Below, in pieces: positions 1-8,889 of a stretch of DNA of 64,000 nucleotides (position 1 is its first letter; each line of letters opens with the position of its first letter). The DNA is from Actinomycetota bacterium (GTDB lineage Bacteria; Actinomycetota; Acidimicrobiia; IMCC26256; VFJJ01): contig VFJJ01000001.1 of NCBI GenBank assembly GCA_009886115.1, positions 1 to 64,000 of the forward strand, in the 5' to 3' direction. A program made the position numbers and the translations under genes. The notes beneath the pieces were generated by a model, which was not told the DNA's origin, did no database searches, and saw only the letters and a program-made list of their open reading frames with translations.

Positions 1-2
1 GC

Positions 3-812
3 GCTGCCGCTCGGGCCATGGGCGGCGAAGAGCGGCTGCGCAAGCACCGGGAGGCCGGCAAGCTCGATGCCCGGGCTCGCATCGCGCATCTCCTCGACGC
101 CGGGTCGTTCCACGAGCTCGGCACGCTCGTCGGCGGTGACGACAACCCGGCCGACGCCGTCGTGTTCGACGCCGGCTCGGTCTTCGAGGTGCAGCCCGAG
201 TTCGGTCGCTCGCTCATCACATCACTGTGCTGCCTGGGCGGGCGTCCGGTGGCGGTGGTGGCCAACCAGCCTCTCGTGCTCGCCGGGTCGATCGACGCCG
301 ACGCGGCCGACAAGGGGGCCCACTTCATCAGCGTGGCCGACTCCTTCCATCTGCCGCTGATCTTTCTGTCCGACAATCCCGGGGTGATGCCGGGGAGCGC
401 CTCCGAGCGGCGGGCCATCCTCCGCAGCGGGGCGCGGATGTACGCCGCTCAGACCCAAGCGACGACGCCCAAGGTCGAGGTCACCTTCCGCAAGGCCTAC
501 GGATTCGGCTCGATGGTGATGGGGATGATCCCCTTCGACGGCCAGTCGGCCGTGTTCGCGTTTCCCGGAGCCACGATGGGGGCGATGGGAGCTGCGGCCA
601 TGAGCCGGGCCCGAGGGTCCGACGCCGAAGAGGCCGCGCAGCTGCGAGACATGGAGGTCGAGGCGTCGTACCGATCGGCCGAGTCGTTCGGCTTCGACGA
701 GCTCATCGACCCCCGCGAGATCCGCGACGTCATCCTGCACTCGCTCGAACGAGCGCTCAACCGCCGGCGGGAGGCCCCCGGGCCCGTCGCCCGCATCGCG
801 ATCGTGCCGTGA
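3..812 (+). pseudogene. Acyl-CoA carboxylase carboxyltransferase subunit, internally deleted, 5' end outside window
   Basis: The reading frame is open to the left edge, so the true start is probably outside the window. The first ~35 codons after the ATG at 18 match the N-terminal region of biotin-dependent acyl-CoA carboxylase beta subunits (AMGGEERLRKHREAGKLDAR, then a DAGSFHELG segment). From about residue 51 the sequence jumps to the start of the second crotonase-like half (GSVFEVQPEFGRS, VANQPLVLAGSIDADAADK, LSDNPGVMPGS) and runs to a normal C-terminus. Family members are around 500 residues; here roughly 200 or more residues, essentially the whole acyl-CoA-binding N domain, are absent without loss of frame. 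The remaining C domain would normally bind carboxybiotin. The product is unlikely to be an active carboxyltransferase. An assembly collapse is the alternative explanation. Confidence 0.75.
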
Positions 813-845
813 ACGAACTCGAAGGCGGAAGGGACCCCTGAGACC

Positions 846-1628
846 ATGGGACGTGAGATGAGGCTGACGGGGAAGGTCGCGCTCGTCACCGGGGGCGCAT
901 CCGGCTTCGGTCGCACGACCTGCCTCCGCCTGGCCGAGGAGGGCGCCCGGGTCGTGCTCGCCGACCTCGACGAGGTGCGAGCCGACGAGACCGTTGCCCT
1001 CGTCGAGGATGCCGATGCGCAGGCCGAGCGAGTGGTGGCCGACATCTCGACGCTCGACGGGGCGAGGGAGGCCGTCGCCCGGGCCGTGGAGCGCTTCGGT
1101 GGCCTCGACGTGCTCGTGAACAACGCCGGCATCGCACAGGGCACCCCCCGCGACAGCTGGAATTGCGACGAGACGGTCTGGGACCGTGTGCTCCAGGTGA
1201 ACCTGAAGAGCGTGTACGCCTGCACCAGGGTCGCCGTCCCGCAGCTGAGAGCGCGAGGTGGAGGTTCGATCGTCAACGTGGCGTCGATCGCGGCGTCGGT
1301 GTCGGTCGGGGGCGCGGCCTACGCGGCGTCGAAGGGCGGGATCCTGGGCTACACCCGTCACATCGCCGCCGAGCTCGCCGCCGAGGGCATTCGCGCCAAC
1401 TGCGTGTCGCCCGGGTTCATGCGCACGCCGATGAGCACGGGTGAGCGCCAGGGGCTCTCTCCCGAGGAGCAGGACGCCCGCATCGCAGGCTTCGGTGCCT
1501 TGGTCCCGGCGCAGCGCGCCGGCTCGACGCTCGACATCGCGAACGCCATCGTCTACCTCGCCTGCGCCGAGAGCGCCTACGTCACCGGCCAGGAGATCGT
1601 GGTCGACGGCGGTTACCTGATCCGGTAG
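846..1628 (+). CDS. Classical short-chain dehydrogenase/reductase
   Basis: A 260-residue classical SDR, normal length. It shows the nucleotide-binding loop TGGASGFG (residues 15-22), NNAG (92-95), Ser147, and the catalytic pair Tyr159 and Lys163 in YAASK, followed by the usual C-terminal ITGQ-like segment (VTGQEIVVDGGY). It probably oxidises or reduces a hydroxyl/keto group with NAD(P) in the cytosol; the substrate cannot be read from sequence. It starts 33 bases after the carboxyltransferase remnant, suggesting co-transcription. A GGAAGGG stretch about 12 bases upstream supports the ATG at 846; a second ATG at 858 is possible. Confidence 0.9.
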   Translation: MGREMRLTGKVALVTGGASGFGRTTCLRLAEEGARVVLADLDEVRADETVALVEDADAQAERVVADISTLDGAREAVARAVERFGGLDVLVNNAGIAQGTPRDSWNCDETVWDRVLQVNLKSVYACTRVAVPQLRARGGGSIVNVASIAASVSVGGAAYAASKGGILGYTRHIAAELAAEGIRANCVSPGFMRTPMSTGERQGLSPEEQDARIAGFGALVPAQRAGSTLDIANAIVYLACAESAYVTGQEIVVDGGYLIR

Positions 1629-1973
1629 CGAGTGGGGCATCGGCTACACCCCGGCTTCTTTGTGGCCAGGACCACTCCTGCAGTGACCGGGGACGCAAAG
1701 AACTGGGGGATTTCGCGCACGCCCGGTGAAGAATCGCGAAGAATCCAGGCTGGCAGGTCGACGGTCCGATCTTCGTGTGCGCCAGCGCGGCATTCGGTTT
1801 CGGCACCGGCATCCTCGTGCCGAGCGGCTGCGGTCCGACGTGAAGACGACCCGACCCGAGCCGCTGTCTGACACCTGCTTTGACAACGCCGGAAAGCTAT
1901 AGATACTTTCGCTGTCACTGTCGACCGTGCGCAGGGCACGGGTCAGTGTCGCCGAGGGGTCGAGGAGACCGCT
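1629..1973. other. 345-base intergenic region with one palindromic repeat
   Basis: No convincing gene was found here. The left part holds the 47-base palindrome described separately at 1656-1702, which could act as a terminator for the SDR gene. The right part is the leader of the GTG-started gene at 1974, with a GAGGAGA ribosome-binding site just before it. The ORFs here on both strands lack homology-like motifs. Confidence 0.6.
1656..1702. repeat. Intergenic palindrome family A, copy 1
   Basis: A 47-base element whose ends are TTCTTTG and CAAAGAA, with weaker internal pairing. A second element of the same length, with the same ends and closely matching interior and right flank (GG.ATTTC), sits at 51831-51877. 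Both lie directly downstream of a plus-strand gene, which suggests transcription termination or a mobile REP-like palindrome. The function is inferred. Confidence 0.7.
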
Positions 1974-2714
1974 GTGAACGAGAAGCTCTATCTCCATGAG
2001 TTCATCGACATCATCGGCCAGAACCGCGCCCAGTACATGCACCACATGACGGCGAACTGGTCGCCGGTGGGCCAGGAAGACCGCAACCAGCTCTGCTACG
2101 GCGTCTGGGGCGTGCTCGGCAGCACGGGACGCTGGCCGGAGGTCGTGAACATCTGGGAGCTCGAGGGCATCGACGGCGCGGTCGACTACTTCCGCTTCGA
2201 GCTCAACTCGCCCACGTTGCAGGACCCGCGGATGGCGAAGTGGTGGACGGCTGCGGCGCCGCTGCGATCGGGCGGGAACGACCGTCTGATGGTCCCCGCG
2301 CCCTGGACCCGTACGATCAGCGAGCTCTGTGCCGACGGGGTACGCGGTGAGCTCTACGCCCACGACCGCTTGATGGTGCGCCCCGGAACGTCGTCGGACT
2401 ACCTGGAGATGCTCCGCGAGCAAGGGATGGCGATCCACGCCCGCTACGGCTGGGAGCTCGCCGGGGCATGGGAGAGCCTGATGGTGGACGACTCGGAGTG
2501 CTTCGTGGTCTGGGCCATCCCCCGGTGGGAAGCCTGGGCCGAGTACGAGAAGGCCCGTCGCGCCGATCCGGAGCTGGCGGGATGGTGGAACGCGGCCCGC
2601 GAGGTGGTCACGTCGACGAGTCGCATCATCCTGATCGACTCGCCGTTGTGCCCGTTCAAGATCGGGCGCCAGCCGCGACGGTCCGATCGTACCCAGGCGT
2701 GGGACGAAGGCTGA
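1974..2714 (+). CDS. Conserved hypothetical protein, NIPSNAP/dimeric alpha-beta barrel-like
   Basis: A 246-residue protein starting with GTG behind a GAGGAGA site. It has no signal peptide and no membrane segment, and is rich in Trp and Tyr. The second half (about residues 120-200: DRLMVRPGTSSDYLEMLREQ, then a strand with SECFVVWAIPRWEAWAEYEKA) has the look of a NIPSNAP/EthD-type dimeric alpha-beta barrel, a fold found in many small catabolic-cluster proteins. The first half may be a second copy of the fold (VVNIWELEGIDGAVDYF). No catalytic motif is visible and the function is unknown. It stands alone between an SDR and the tandem repeat at 2747. Confidence 0.75.
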   Translation: MNEKLYLHEFIDIIGQNRAQYMHHMTANWSPVGQEDRNQLCYGVWGVLGSTGRWPEVVNIWELEGIDGAVDYFRFELNSPTLQDPRMAKWWTAAAPLRSGGNDRLMVPAPWTRTISELCADGVRGELYAHDRLMVRPGTSSDYLEMLREQGMAIHARYGWELAGAWESLMVDDSECFVVWAIPRWEAWAEYEKARRADPELAGWWNAAREVVTSTSRIILIDSPLCPFKIGRQPRRSDRTQAWDEG

Positions 2715-2746
2715 CCCGCGAACGGCCGCCGATTCACTTTACGAAC

Positions 2747-2830
2747 AGACACGGCAGCGACGCCGCGAGACACGGCGGCGACGCCGCGAGACACGGCGGC
2801 GACGTCGCCAGACACGGCGGCGACGCCGCC
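2747..2830 (+). repeat. Four tandem copies of a 21-bp GC-rich unit
   Basis: Four head-to-tail 21-bp units (2747-2767, 2768-2788, 2789-2809, 2810-2830), each beginning AGACACGGC and containing a self-complementary GGCGGCGACGCCGCC-type core; copies differ at only one to three positions. The array ends 19 bases before the ATG of the SDR at 2850, so it lies in that gene's leader. It could form serial small hairpins or vary in copy number. Confidence 0.9.
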
Positions 2831-2849
2831 AAACAGGGGAGCGTGAGTC

Positions 2850-3563
2850 ATGGGGTTGCTCGACGGCAAGGTGGCGATCGTCACGGGAGCCGCGCACGGG
2901 ATCGGCCGGGGCCATGCCCTGGAGCTGGCCGCCCAGGGTGCCACCGTCGTGGTGAACGATCTCGGTGGGTCGGTTGGCGGTGAGGGCACCAGCCGGGCCG
3001 CCGACGGCACCGTCGAGCTGATCCGCACCCGGGGCGGCACGGCCACGGCCGACTACGAGGACGTGGCCGACTTCGAGGGCGCCGGCAGGATGATCGCGCA
3101 CGCCGTCGATGCGCACGGACGCCTCGACATCCTCGTCAACAACGCCGGGATCGTACGCGACGCCATGGTGTTCAACATGACCGAGGCCGACTGGGACTCG
3201 GTGATCCGGGTGCACCTGAAGGGCACGTTCGCGCCGATCCATCATGCGGCGAGCTATTGGCGGGCGCGTCACAAGGCCGGCGAACGGGTCGCGGGCCGCG
3301 TCATCAACACCACCTCGGGGGCTGGGCTCTCGGGCAACGTCGGTCAGGCGAACTACACCGCGGCCAAGGCGGGCATCGTCGGGCTCACGCTCACGACCAG
3401 CATCGAGCTGGCCCGGATCGGCGTCACCGTGAACTGCATCGCCCCCGGCGGCGCCACCCGCATCTCGGCGACCGTGTCGGGGTTCCCCTCTGCGAAGGAG
3501 CCCGAGGAGTACGAGGGTTTCGACCCGATGGACCCGTCGCTCAGTCCCAGCACGGGTCTGTGA
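2850..3563 (+). CDS. Short-chain dehydrogenase/reductase, probably C-terminally truncated
   Basis: The SDR core is clear: TGAAHGIG (12-19), NNAG (97-100), Ser156, Tyr169 and Lys173 (YTAAK). The sequence resembles the ~300-residue actinobacterial SDRs related to the dehydrogenase part of peroxisomal multifunctional enzymes (VVVNDLGGSVGGEG insert after strand 2). Those continue after PMDPSLS with a further 60 or so residues that include the DVTGQ-like segment; here the frame stops at residue 237 shortly after PMDPSLS. The catalytic core is complete, so activity is possible, but the C-terminal substrate and dimer region is missing. The next 167 bases hold no clear continuation in another frame. 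Confidence 0.8.
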   Translation: MGLLDGKVAIVTGAAHGIGRGHALELAAQGATVVVNDLGGSVGGEGTSRAADGTVELIRTRGGTATADYEDVADFEGAGRMIAHAVDAHGRLDILVNNAGIVRDAMVFNMTEADWDSVIRVHLKGTFAPIHHAASYWRARHKAGERVAGRVINTTSGAGLSGNVGQANYTAAKAGIVGLTLTTSIELARIGVTVNCIAPGGATRISATVSGFPSAKEPEEYEGFDPMDPSLSPSTGL

Positions 3564-3730
3564 TGGCGCGGGTGCTGGTGGCGCTCGTTGCTTCACGCGG
3601 TCCCAGCCGTGCCCGACGGAGTGTTCAGCGGAACAGCGTTCTCAGTTAAGGTCCAGTGCGTTCCGCATGGCCGCGACCGGCACGTCGCGCGCGTGCCCGC
3701 CCCGACGATCAGTCTGCCCACGGAGGCGTG

Positions 3731-4921
3731 ATGGATCTCGCGTACCGACCGATCGATGCCGACAACCACTACTACGAGCCGCTCGACGCGTTCACGCGCT
3801 ATCAGGACCGGTCGATGCGCAACCGTGGCGTGCAGATCCTCAACGAGGGCAAGCGGGCGTACATCGTGATCGGGGGGCGGGTCAACCGTTTCATCGCCAA
3901 TCCCACGTTCGATCCGGTGATCGTGCCGGGCTGCATCGAGCTCGTCTTCCGGGGCCAGATCCCCGACGGTGTCGACGCAGCGTCGTTCTCGCAGGTCGAG
4001 CCCATCCACCCCGAGTACCGCGACCGGGAGCATCGTCTCGAGGTGATGGACGAGCAGGGCCTCGCAGCCATCTTCTTGTTCCCCACGCTGGGCTGCGGGG
4101 TCGAGCAGGCGCTCCGCGACGACACCGGGGCCACCATGGCCTGTCTCTCGGCGTTCAACCGGTGGCTGGAGGAAGACTGGGGTTTCGGGTACCAGGACCG
4201 GATCTTCGCCGCACCCATGCTGTCGCTGGCCGACCCGTCCGGCGCCGTCACCGAGGTGGCGTCGTTGCTCGAGCGGGGCGCCCGGATGGTGCACATCCGT
4301 CCGGCCCCCGTCCCGGCGGCGGGCGGGCCGCGCTCGTTCGGCCATCCCGACCACGACCCGGTGTGGGCGATGCTCGCCGAGGCCGGTGTCCCGGTGGCGT
4401 TCCACCTCGGCGACAGCGGTTACCTGCGCTACGCAGCTGCGTGGGGCATGAACGAGAACTTCGAGCCCTTCGCCCGCAAGGCCGATCCACTCGAGTCGGT
4501 GCTGGTCGACGACCGCGCCATCTACGACACCATGGCGTCGATGATCGTGCACGGTGTGTTCCATCGGCACCCCACGTTGCGGGTCGCGAGCATCGAGAAC
4601 GGCTCTGACTGGGTGGCCATCCTGGCCAAGCGGTTGCGGAAGAAGGCCAACCAGATGCCCGGCGCCTTCCCCGTCGACCCGCGAGACGTGTTGCGCACCA
4701 ACGTGTGGGTGAGCCCGTACTACGAGGAAGACCTCCGGGCGCTGGCCGACGTCATCGGGGTCGGTCACATCCTGTTCGGGTCCGACTGGCCCCACGGTGA
4801 AGGCCTGGCCGAGCCGCTGCAGTTCACCAAGGAGCTCACGTCGTTCGACCACGACGACGACGTACGGCGGATCCTGCGCGACAACGCGCTCGACTACCTC
4901 GGAGCGACGGTCGCGACGTGA
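3731..4921 (+). CDS. Amidohydrolase family 2 (COG2159) metal-dependent hydrolase
   Basis: The ATG at 3731 is preferred over the longer frame because GGAGG lies five bases upstream and the family signature IDADNHYYEP falls right at the N-terminus. The 396-residue protein has the amidohydrolase-2 barrel landmarks: the D-x-H type metal site at residues 8-14, FHLGDSGY in the middle, and LFGSDWPHGEG near residue 346, where the catalytic metal-binding Asp sits. This family hydrolyses or decarboxylates cyclic and aromatic acids; in actinobacteria such genes sit next to P450 and SDR genes, as here. The substrate is unknown. A second family member is at 40721. Confidence 0.9.
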   Translation: MDLAYRPIDADNHYYEPLDAFTRYQDRSMRNRGVQILNEGKRAYIVIGGRVNRFIANPTFDPVIVPGCIELVFRGQIPDGVDAASFSQVEPIHPEYRDREHRLEVMDEQGLAAIFLFPTLGCGVEQALRDDTGATMACLSAFNRWLEEDWGFGYQDRIFAAPMLSLADPSGAVTEVASLLERGARMVHIRPAPVPAAGGPRSFGHPDHDPVWAMLAEAGVPVAFHLGDSGYLRYAAAWGMNENFEPFARKADPLESVLVDDRAIYDTMASMIVHGVFHRHPTLRVASIENGSDWVAILAKRLRKKANQMPGAFPVDPRDVLRTNVWVSPYYEEDLRALADVIGVGHILFGSDWPHGEGLAEPLQFTKELTSFDHDDDVRRILRDNALDYLGATVAT

Positions 4922-5012
4922 GTCGATCGATGGCTCGCAGTGGCCATGACCGGACGCCACCCGCAGTCGTGCGGCTCACGATCTCCGTGATCCCAGCCAG
5001 AAGGACTGTCAG

Positions 5013-6236
5013 ATGACGACACCCAGTTCCAGCGAGATCGCCGAGAACACCGATAACAGCGACGTCTATTACGACCCGTTCGACATCGAGATCGACAAGG
5101 ACCCGCATCCCTTGTGGCGGCGGATGCGCGACGAGTTGCCCCTGTACCACAACGAGAGGTACGGGTTCTACGCGCTCAGCCGCTTCGACGACGTCGAACG
5201 GGCGCTCGTCGACTGGGACACGTACCGCTCGGGCAAGGGCTCGACCCTCGAGATCATCCTCGCCGACATCGAGATGCCGTCCGGGTTGATCCTGATGGAG
5301 GATCCGCCTCGCCACGACGCGCACCGTGGATTGATGTCGCGGGTGTTCACGCCCAAGCGGATGAACGCGCTCGAGGACAAGGTCCGGGCGTTCTGCGCCC
5401 AGACGCTCGACCCGCTCGTGGGCTCGGGCGGGTTCGATTTCATCGCCGACATCGGCGCGTTCATGCCGATGCGCACGATCGGGATGCTCCTGGGCATCCC
5501 CGAGAACGACCAGGAGGCAATCCGCAAGCGCTACGACGACGGGTTGCGGATCGAGGAGGGCGAAGAGGTCACGGCGAGCGACTTCGGCGCCCAGAACGAG
5601 ATGTTCGGCGAGTACGTCGAGTGGCGATCGCAGAACCCGTCCGACGATCTGATGACCGAGCTGCTGCTGGCCGAGTTCGTTGACGAGACCGGCACCCAAC
5701 GGCGGCTCACCCGCGACGAGGTGCTCACCTACACGATGCTGCTCGCCGGGGCCGGCAACGAGACGACCACGCGCCTCATCGGCTGGACGGGCAAGCTCCT
5801 TGCCGAGCATCCCGAGCAGCGTGCCGCGCTCGTCGCCGACCGGTCGCTCGTCCCGCAGGCGATCGAGGAGATCCTCCGCTTCGAGGCACCGTCGCCGGTT
5901 CAGGCCCGCACGATGACGCGCGCCATGGAGCACCACGGCCAGACCGTGCCCTCGGGCAGCATCATGTTGTTGCTCAACGGTTCGGGCAACCGCGACGAGC
6001 GGCACTTCGCCGACGCCGACACGTTCGACATCCACCGCAAGATCGGCCACCACCTGAGCTTCGGCTACGGCCTGCACTTCTGTCTGGGCGCGGCGCTGGC
6101 CCGCCTCGAGGGTCGGGTCGCGCTCGACGAGGTCCTCAAGCGCTTCCCCGAGTGGGACGTCGACTGGGACAACGCCGAACAGGCGCACACGCCGACCGTC
6201 CGCGGCTGGGACCGCCTGCCCGTGCTCATCCCCTGA
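5013..6236 (+). CDS. Cytochrome P450
   Basis: A 407-residue soluble bacterial P450 with all core motifs: I-helix AGAGNETTTR, ExxR in EEILR, and the heme loop FGYGLHFCLG with Cys357 as axial ligand. It would insert oxygen using electrons from a ferredoxin system; no ferredoxin gene lies nearby. It is strikingly similar along its length to the minus-strand P450 at 10350 (YYDPFDIEI vs AYDPYDVEI, HRGLMSRVFTP in both, same C-terminal layout), so the two are paralogues. An AAGGA site precedes the ATG by about eight bases. Confidence 0.95.
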   Translation: MTTPSSSEIAENTDNSDVYYDPFDIEIDKDPHPLWRRMRDELPLYHNERYGFYALSRFDDVERALVDWDTYRSGKGSTLEIILADIEMPSGLILMEDPPRHDAHRGLMSRVFTPKRMNALEDKVRAFCAQTLDPLVGSGGFDFIADIGAFMPMRTIGMLLGIPENDQEAIRKRYDDGLRIEEGEEVTASDFGAQNEMFGEYVEWRSQNPSDDLMTELLLAEFVDETGTQRRLTRDEVLTYTMLLAGAGNETTTRLIGWTGKLLAEHPEQRAALVADRSLVPQAIEEILRFEAPSPVQARTMTRAMEHHGQTVPSGSIMLLLNGSGNRDERHFADADTFDIHRKIGHHLSFGYGLHFCLGAALARLEGRVALDEVLKRFPEWDVDWDNAEQAHTPTVRGWDRLPVLIP

Positions 6237-6260
6237 ACCCTGAGTCCCCAGTCGGGGCAC

Positions 6261-7769
6261 CTACGTGTGGGTTGGATCGTCGTTGTTCGGGTACAGGGGC
6301 GCGCTCAGTGCAGCGCGGACGTCGACGAGCTCGATGCGGTCGTCACCGGCGGCGAGGTTCACCAGGCTGTCGGTGTACCCGGACTTTGACAGGAGCACGA
6401 TCCGCGGCCGGGCCGCCACCCTCAGGCCGCTCTGGCGCAACGCCGGGATCTTGAAGGTGTCGAGCTCACCGATGATGGCGGCCGTGAGCGGCCGATTGGT
6501 CCATTTCGCCTCGGCCACCAGGGTCACCCGTCCTCGCTGCGTGCCCACGGCGTCGATCTCCTCGGAGCTGCGCTGCCTGGTTCGGCGGAACTCGTTGGCT
6601 GCGCTTCCCCACCAGTTCCCATAGCGGGTGGCAACCTCGGCCCGGTTGGCCCGCAGCCACTCGAGCGCCCACGCCTCGAACACCGGGGCCACGTGATCGG
6701 CGAGCGCCGGAGCGACCTCGGCGTCGAAGAGCCCGCCGGCACTGAGGCCGGCTTCGAGGTCGGCTTGGAACGGGAACACGAACCGGAACCAGAATCGAAC
6801 GAACGCGTCGTCGAGCTGCCAACGGCCTGCCCGTGAACGTTGTCCGGCGCCGAACGGGTCCTTCTTCGACGCGAGCCTCAATTCGATGAGCGTGCCGAGG
6901 TATTTGGCGACCGCACCGGTGGTCATTTCGAGGGGTTGGGCGATCTCGTTGAGGGCTTTAGCGCCCGTGGCCAGCTGCTCGAGGATGGCGAAGTAGACGC
7001 GCGGCTCGCGCAGCTCCTGCTCCACGATGGTTCGACCCTCGTTCCACATCGGTGCGTTCCGGTCGAGCACGTTGCGGCACACCGCATCGCGCAGGCGACC
7101 TCGCGCCAGCTTGTCGAGGTACATCGGCATTCCACCAGATATGGCGAAGCGTTCGAATGCGTCCACCGGGTCGAGCCCGGTCAGGAACGGGGCGGCGTCG
7201 CCGAAGGCGAGCGGCCGCACCGACAAGCGCTGCAGCCGGCCGTGCATCGGGTTCTTCTCGCTGAACAGCGACTCCATCTGCCCGACATGGGAACCACACA
7301 GCACGAGCTTGATCCGGGAGTGATCGCGCTCGTCCTCCATCGCTGCCTGGATGGTGGTCAGGTCCCGGAACGCGTCGGCGGCCACGGGAGACAACAACCA
7401 GGGGAACTCGTCGATCACCACGAGCAACTTGCGGTCACGGGCGACCTGGTACAGGACCCGGACAAGAGTGGCGACGTCGGGCAGCTGGGGCCGGACACCA
7501 GCGAACGGCTCCAGGTCGGCTGCGAACCGGGTGAGCTGGGCATGCGCGGGCAGCTGCTCGGCAACCAGTACGAGCGCGTCCTTCCCGTGGGCGAAGCGCC
7601 GGAACAACCACGACTTGCCCACTCGGCGGCGCCCGAAGATGGCCAGCGGTTCGCGCTGGTCCGCCGCCCACCACGCCTCGAGGCGGTCGAGCTCCGCGGA
7701 CCGGTTGCGGAACTCATCGACCAGCGGCCACTGGTACCCGGTGTGCCCCGTGTCCTCCATGCACATCAT
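6261..7769 (-). CDS. Archaeal-type ATPase with DUF234 nuclease-like C-terminus
   Basis: A 502-residue ATPase_2/DUF234 protein. The N-terminal STAND-like ATPase shows Walker A GRRRVGKS (46-53) and Walker B LLVVIDE (115-121). A winged-helix segment follows at about 260-305 (LNEIAQPLEMTTGAVAKYL), then a PD-(D/E)XK-like motif: EEIDAVG around 403-409 and VAEAKW at 418-423. The family is commonest in archaea and is suspected of DNA-related or defence roles, but no function is established. Three in-frame ATGs are clustered (7769, 7766, 7760) and none has a strong ribosome site. It lies downstream of the SDR at 7883 on the same strand and ends tail to tail with the P450. Confidence 0.85.
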   Translation of the reverse strand: MMCMEDTGHTGYQWPLVDEFRNRSAELDRLEAWWAADQREPLAIFGRRRVGKSWLFRRFAHGKDALVLVAEQLPAHAQLTRFAADLEPFAGVRPQLPDVATLVRVLYQVARDRKLLVVIDEFPWLLSPVAADAFRDLTTIQAAMEDERDHSRIKLVLCGSHVGQMESLFSEKNPMHGRLQRLSVRPLAFGDAAPFLTGLDPVDAFERFAISGGMPMYLDKLARGRLRDAVCRNVLDRNAPMWNEGRTIVEQELREPRVYFAILEQLATGAKALNEIAQPLEMTTGAVAKYLGTLIELRLASKKDPFGAGQRSRAGRWQLDDAFVRFWFRFVFPFQADLEAGLSAGGLFDAEVAPALADHVAPVFEAWALEWLRANRAEVATRYGNWWGSAANEFRRTRQRSSEEIDAVGTQRGRVTLVAEAKWTNRPLTAAIIGELDTFKIPALRQSGLRVAARPRIVLLSKSGYTDSLVNLAAGDDRIELVDVRAALSAPLYPNNDDPTHT

Positions 7770-7882
7770 CCTAACCGCAAGTAGGGAACTCGCGAGTAGG
7801 CAAAGATACCGAGTGCGCTCGGGACATCCTCAGGGGCTGTGGGACGCCGGAAAACCGACCACCAGGTCACGCACTGTCCGAC

Positions 7883-8638
7883 CTAGCGGGCCAAGCGCCG
7901 CATGGCTCGCAGCCACTTGGCGTGGTCGTGGGCGCGGCCTCGGAAGTAGGTGAGCGCCTCCGGGTGGCTCAGGATGAGGAACTCCTCGGCCTCTATCCCG
8001 GCGAGAAGGATCTCGGCTGCCACCTCGGGTTCGATCGCCCCGTCGACTCCAGTGGCGGCGGGATCGGCGTCGTCGGGGGCTTGGGTGAGCATCGGGGTCC
8101 GGATGGCGAACGGGCAGAAGCACGACACGCGGATCCCGCGGTTGCCGTAGGTCATCGCCAACCACTCGGCCAGGGCCAGCGCGGCGTGCTTGGTGACGCT
8201 GTAGGGCGCGCTGATCGGGTCGGCGGTGAGCGCCGCGCCCGACGCGGTCGAGACGAGGTAGCCCTCACCCCGCTCGAGCATCGAGGGCAGGAGGGCCTGT
8301 GATGCATGGAGGTGCGCCATCACGTGCACCCGCCAGAGGTCGTCCCACACGTCGGGGCTCGACAGGCCGTTGTTGTCGCCGATCCCGGCGTTGGAGAAGT
8401 ACACGTCGACGCGACCGTGGCGGGCCTCGGTCTCGGCGATCGCTGCGTGCACGCCGGCCGCCGTGGAGATGTCGGCGACGACGCCGATGCCTCCGACCTC
8501 CCGAGCGATTCCGGCTACGTCGCCTGCGATGTCGACCACCGTGACGTGTGCGCCCGCCTCGGCGAAGCGTCGGCACACCGCAACGCCGAGCCCGCCGGCG
8601 CCGCCGGTGACGATGGCCACCTTCCCGGAGAGATCCAT
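7883..8638 (-). CDS. Short-chain dehydrogenase/reductase
   Basis: A 251-residue classical SDR. The start is placed at the ATG at 8638 because the Rossmann strand begins at once (MDLSGKVAIVTGG); the longer frame to 8716 adds non-homologous residues. Motifs: TGGAGGLG (11-18), SNAG (82-85, first Asn of NNAG replaced), Ser133, Tyr146 and Lys150 (YSVTK). The C-terminus is charged and lacks the usual VTGQ segment, as in SDRs annotated near acyl-CoA genes. It is divergent from the phosphotransferase-like gene at 8890, so the 8639-8889 gap should hold both promoters. Confidence 0.9.
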   Translation of the reverse strand: MDLSGKVAIVTGGAGGLGVAVCRRFAEAGAHVTVVDIAGDVAGIAREVGGIGVVADISTAAGVHAAIAETEARHGRVDVYFSNAGIGDNNGLSSPDVWDDLWRVHVMAHLHASQALLPSMLERGEGYLVSTASGAALTADPISAPYSVTKHAALALAEWLAMTYGNRGIRVSCFCPFAIRTPMLTQAPDDADPAATGVDGAIEPEVAAEILLAGIEAEEFLILSHPEALTYFRGRAHDHAKWLRAMRRLAR

Positions 8639-8889
8639 CACCGACCGTCCGAGCTCGTCGGGTCGACGGTCGCACAGCGGACCGGTGCGACATCGTTCTT
8701 CTGGCGCCTCGACCACTTCACCCGTCCCCCCTCCGGTCGCGTCGACGGCATCCTCGCTCCGGTGGCGAGAGGCGGCAAGCTAGCGGTGTCGGAGTGTCGG
8801 AGTCGCGGTGTGGTCACCGCAGCGGCAGCCACCGGCGCAGCAGCCGCCATGCGCGGCGGGGGTCGAGCGGACTGAGATCGGAGCACGAA

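Noticed and set aside
2747-2830. Possible CRISPR array from the 21-bp repeats
   Set aside because: Units are directly adjacent with no spacers, and no cas genes are in the window.
3564-3730. Decayed tail of the truncated SDR in another frame
   Set aside because: A faint resemblance (VLVALVAS) in one frame is too short to support; the stretch is treated as non-coding.
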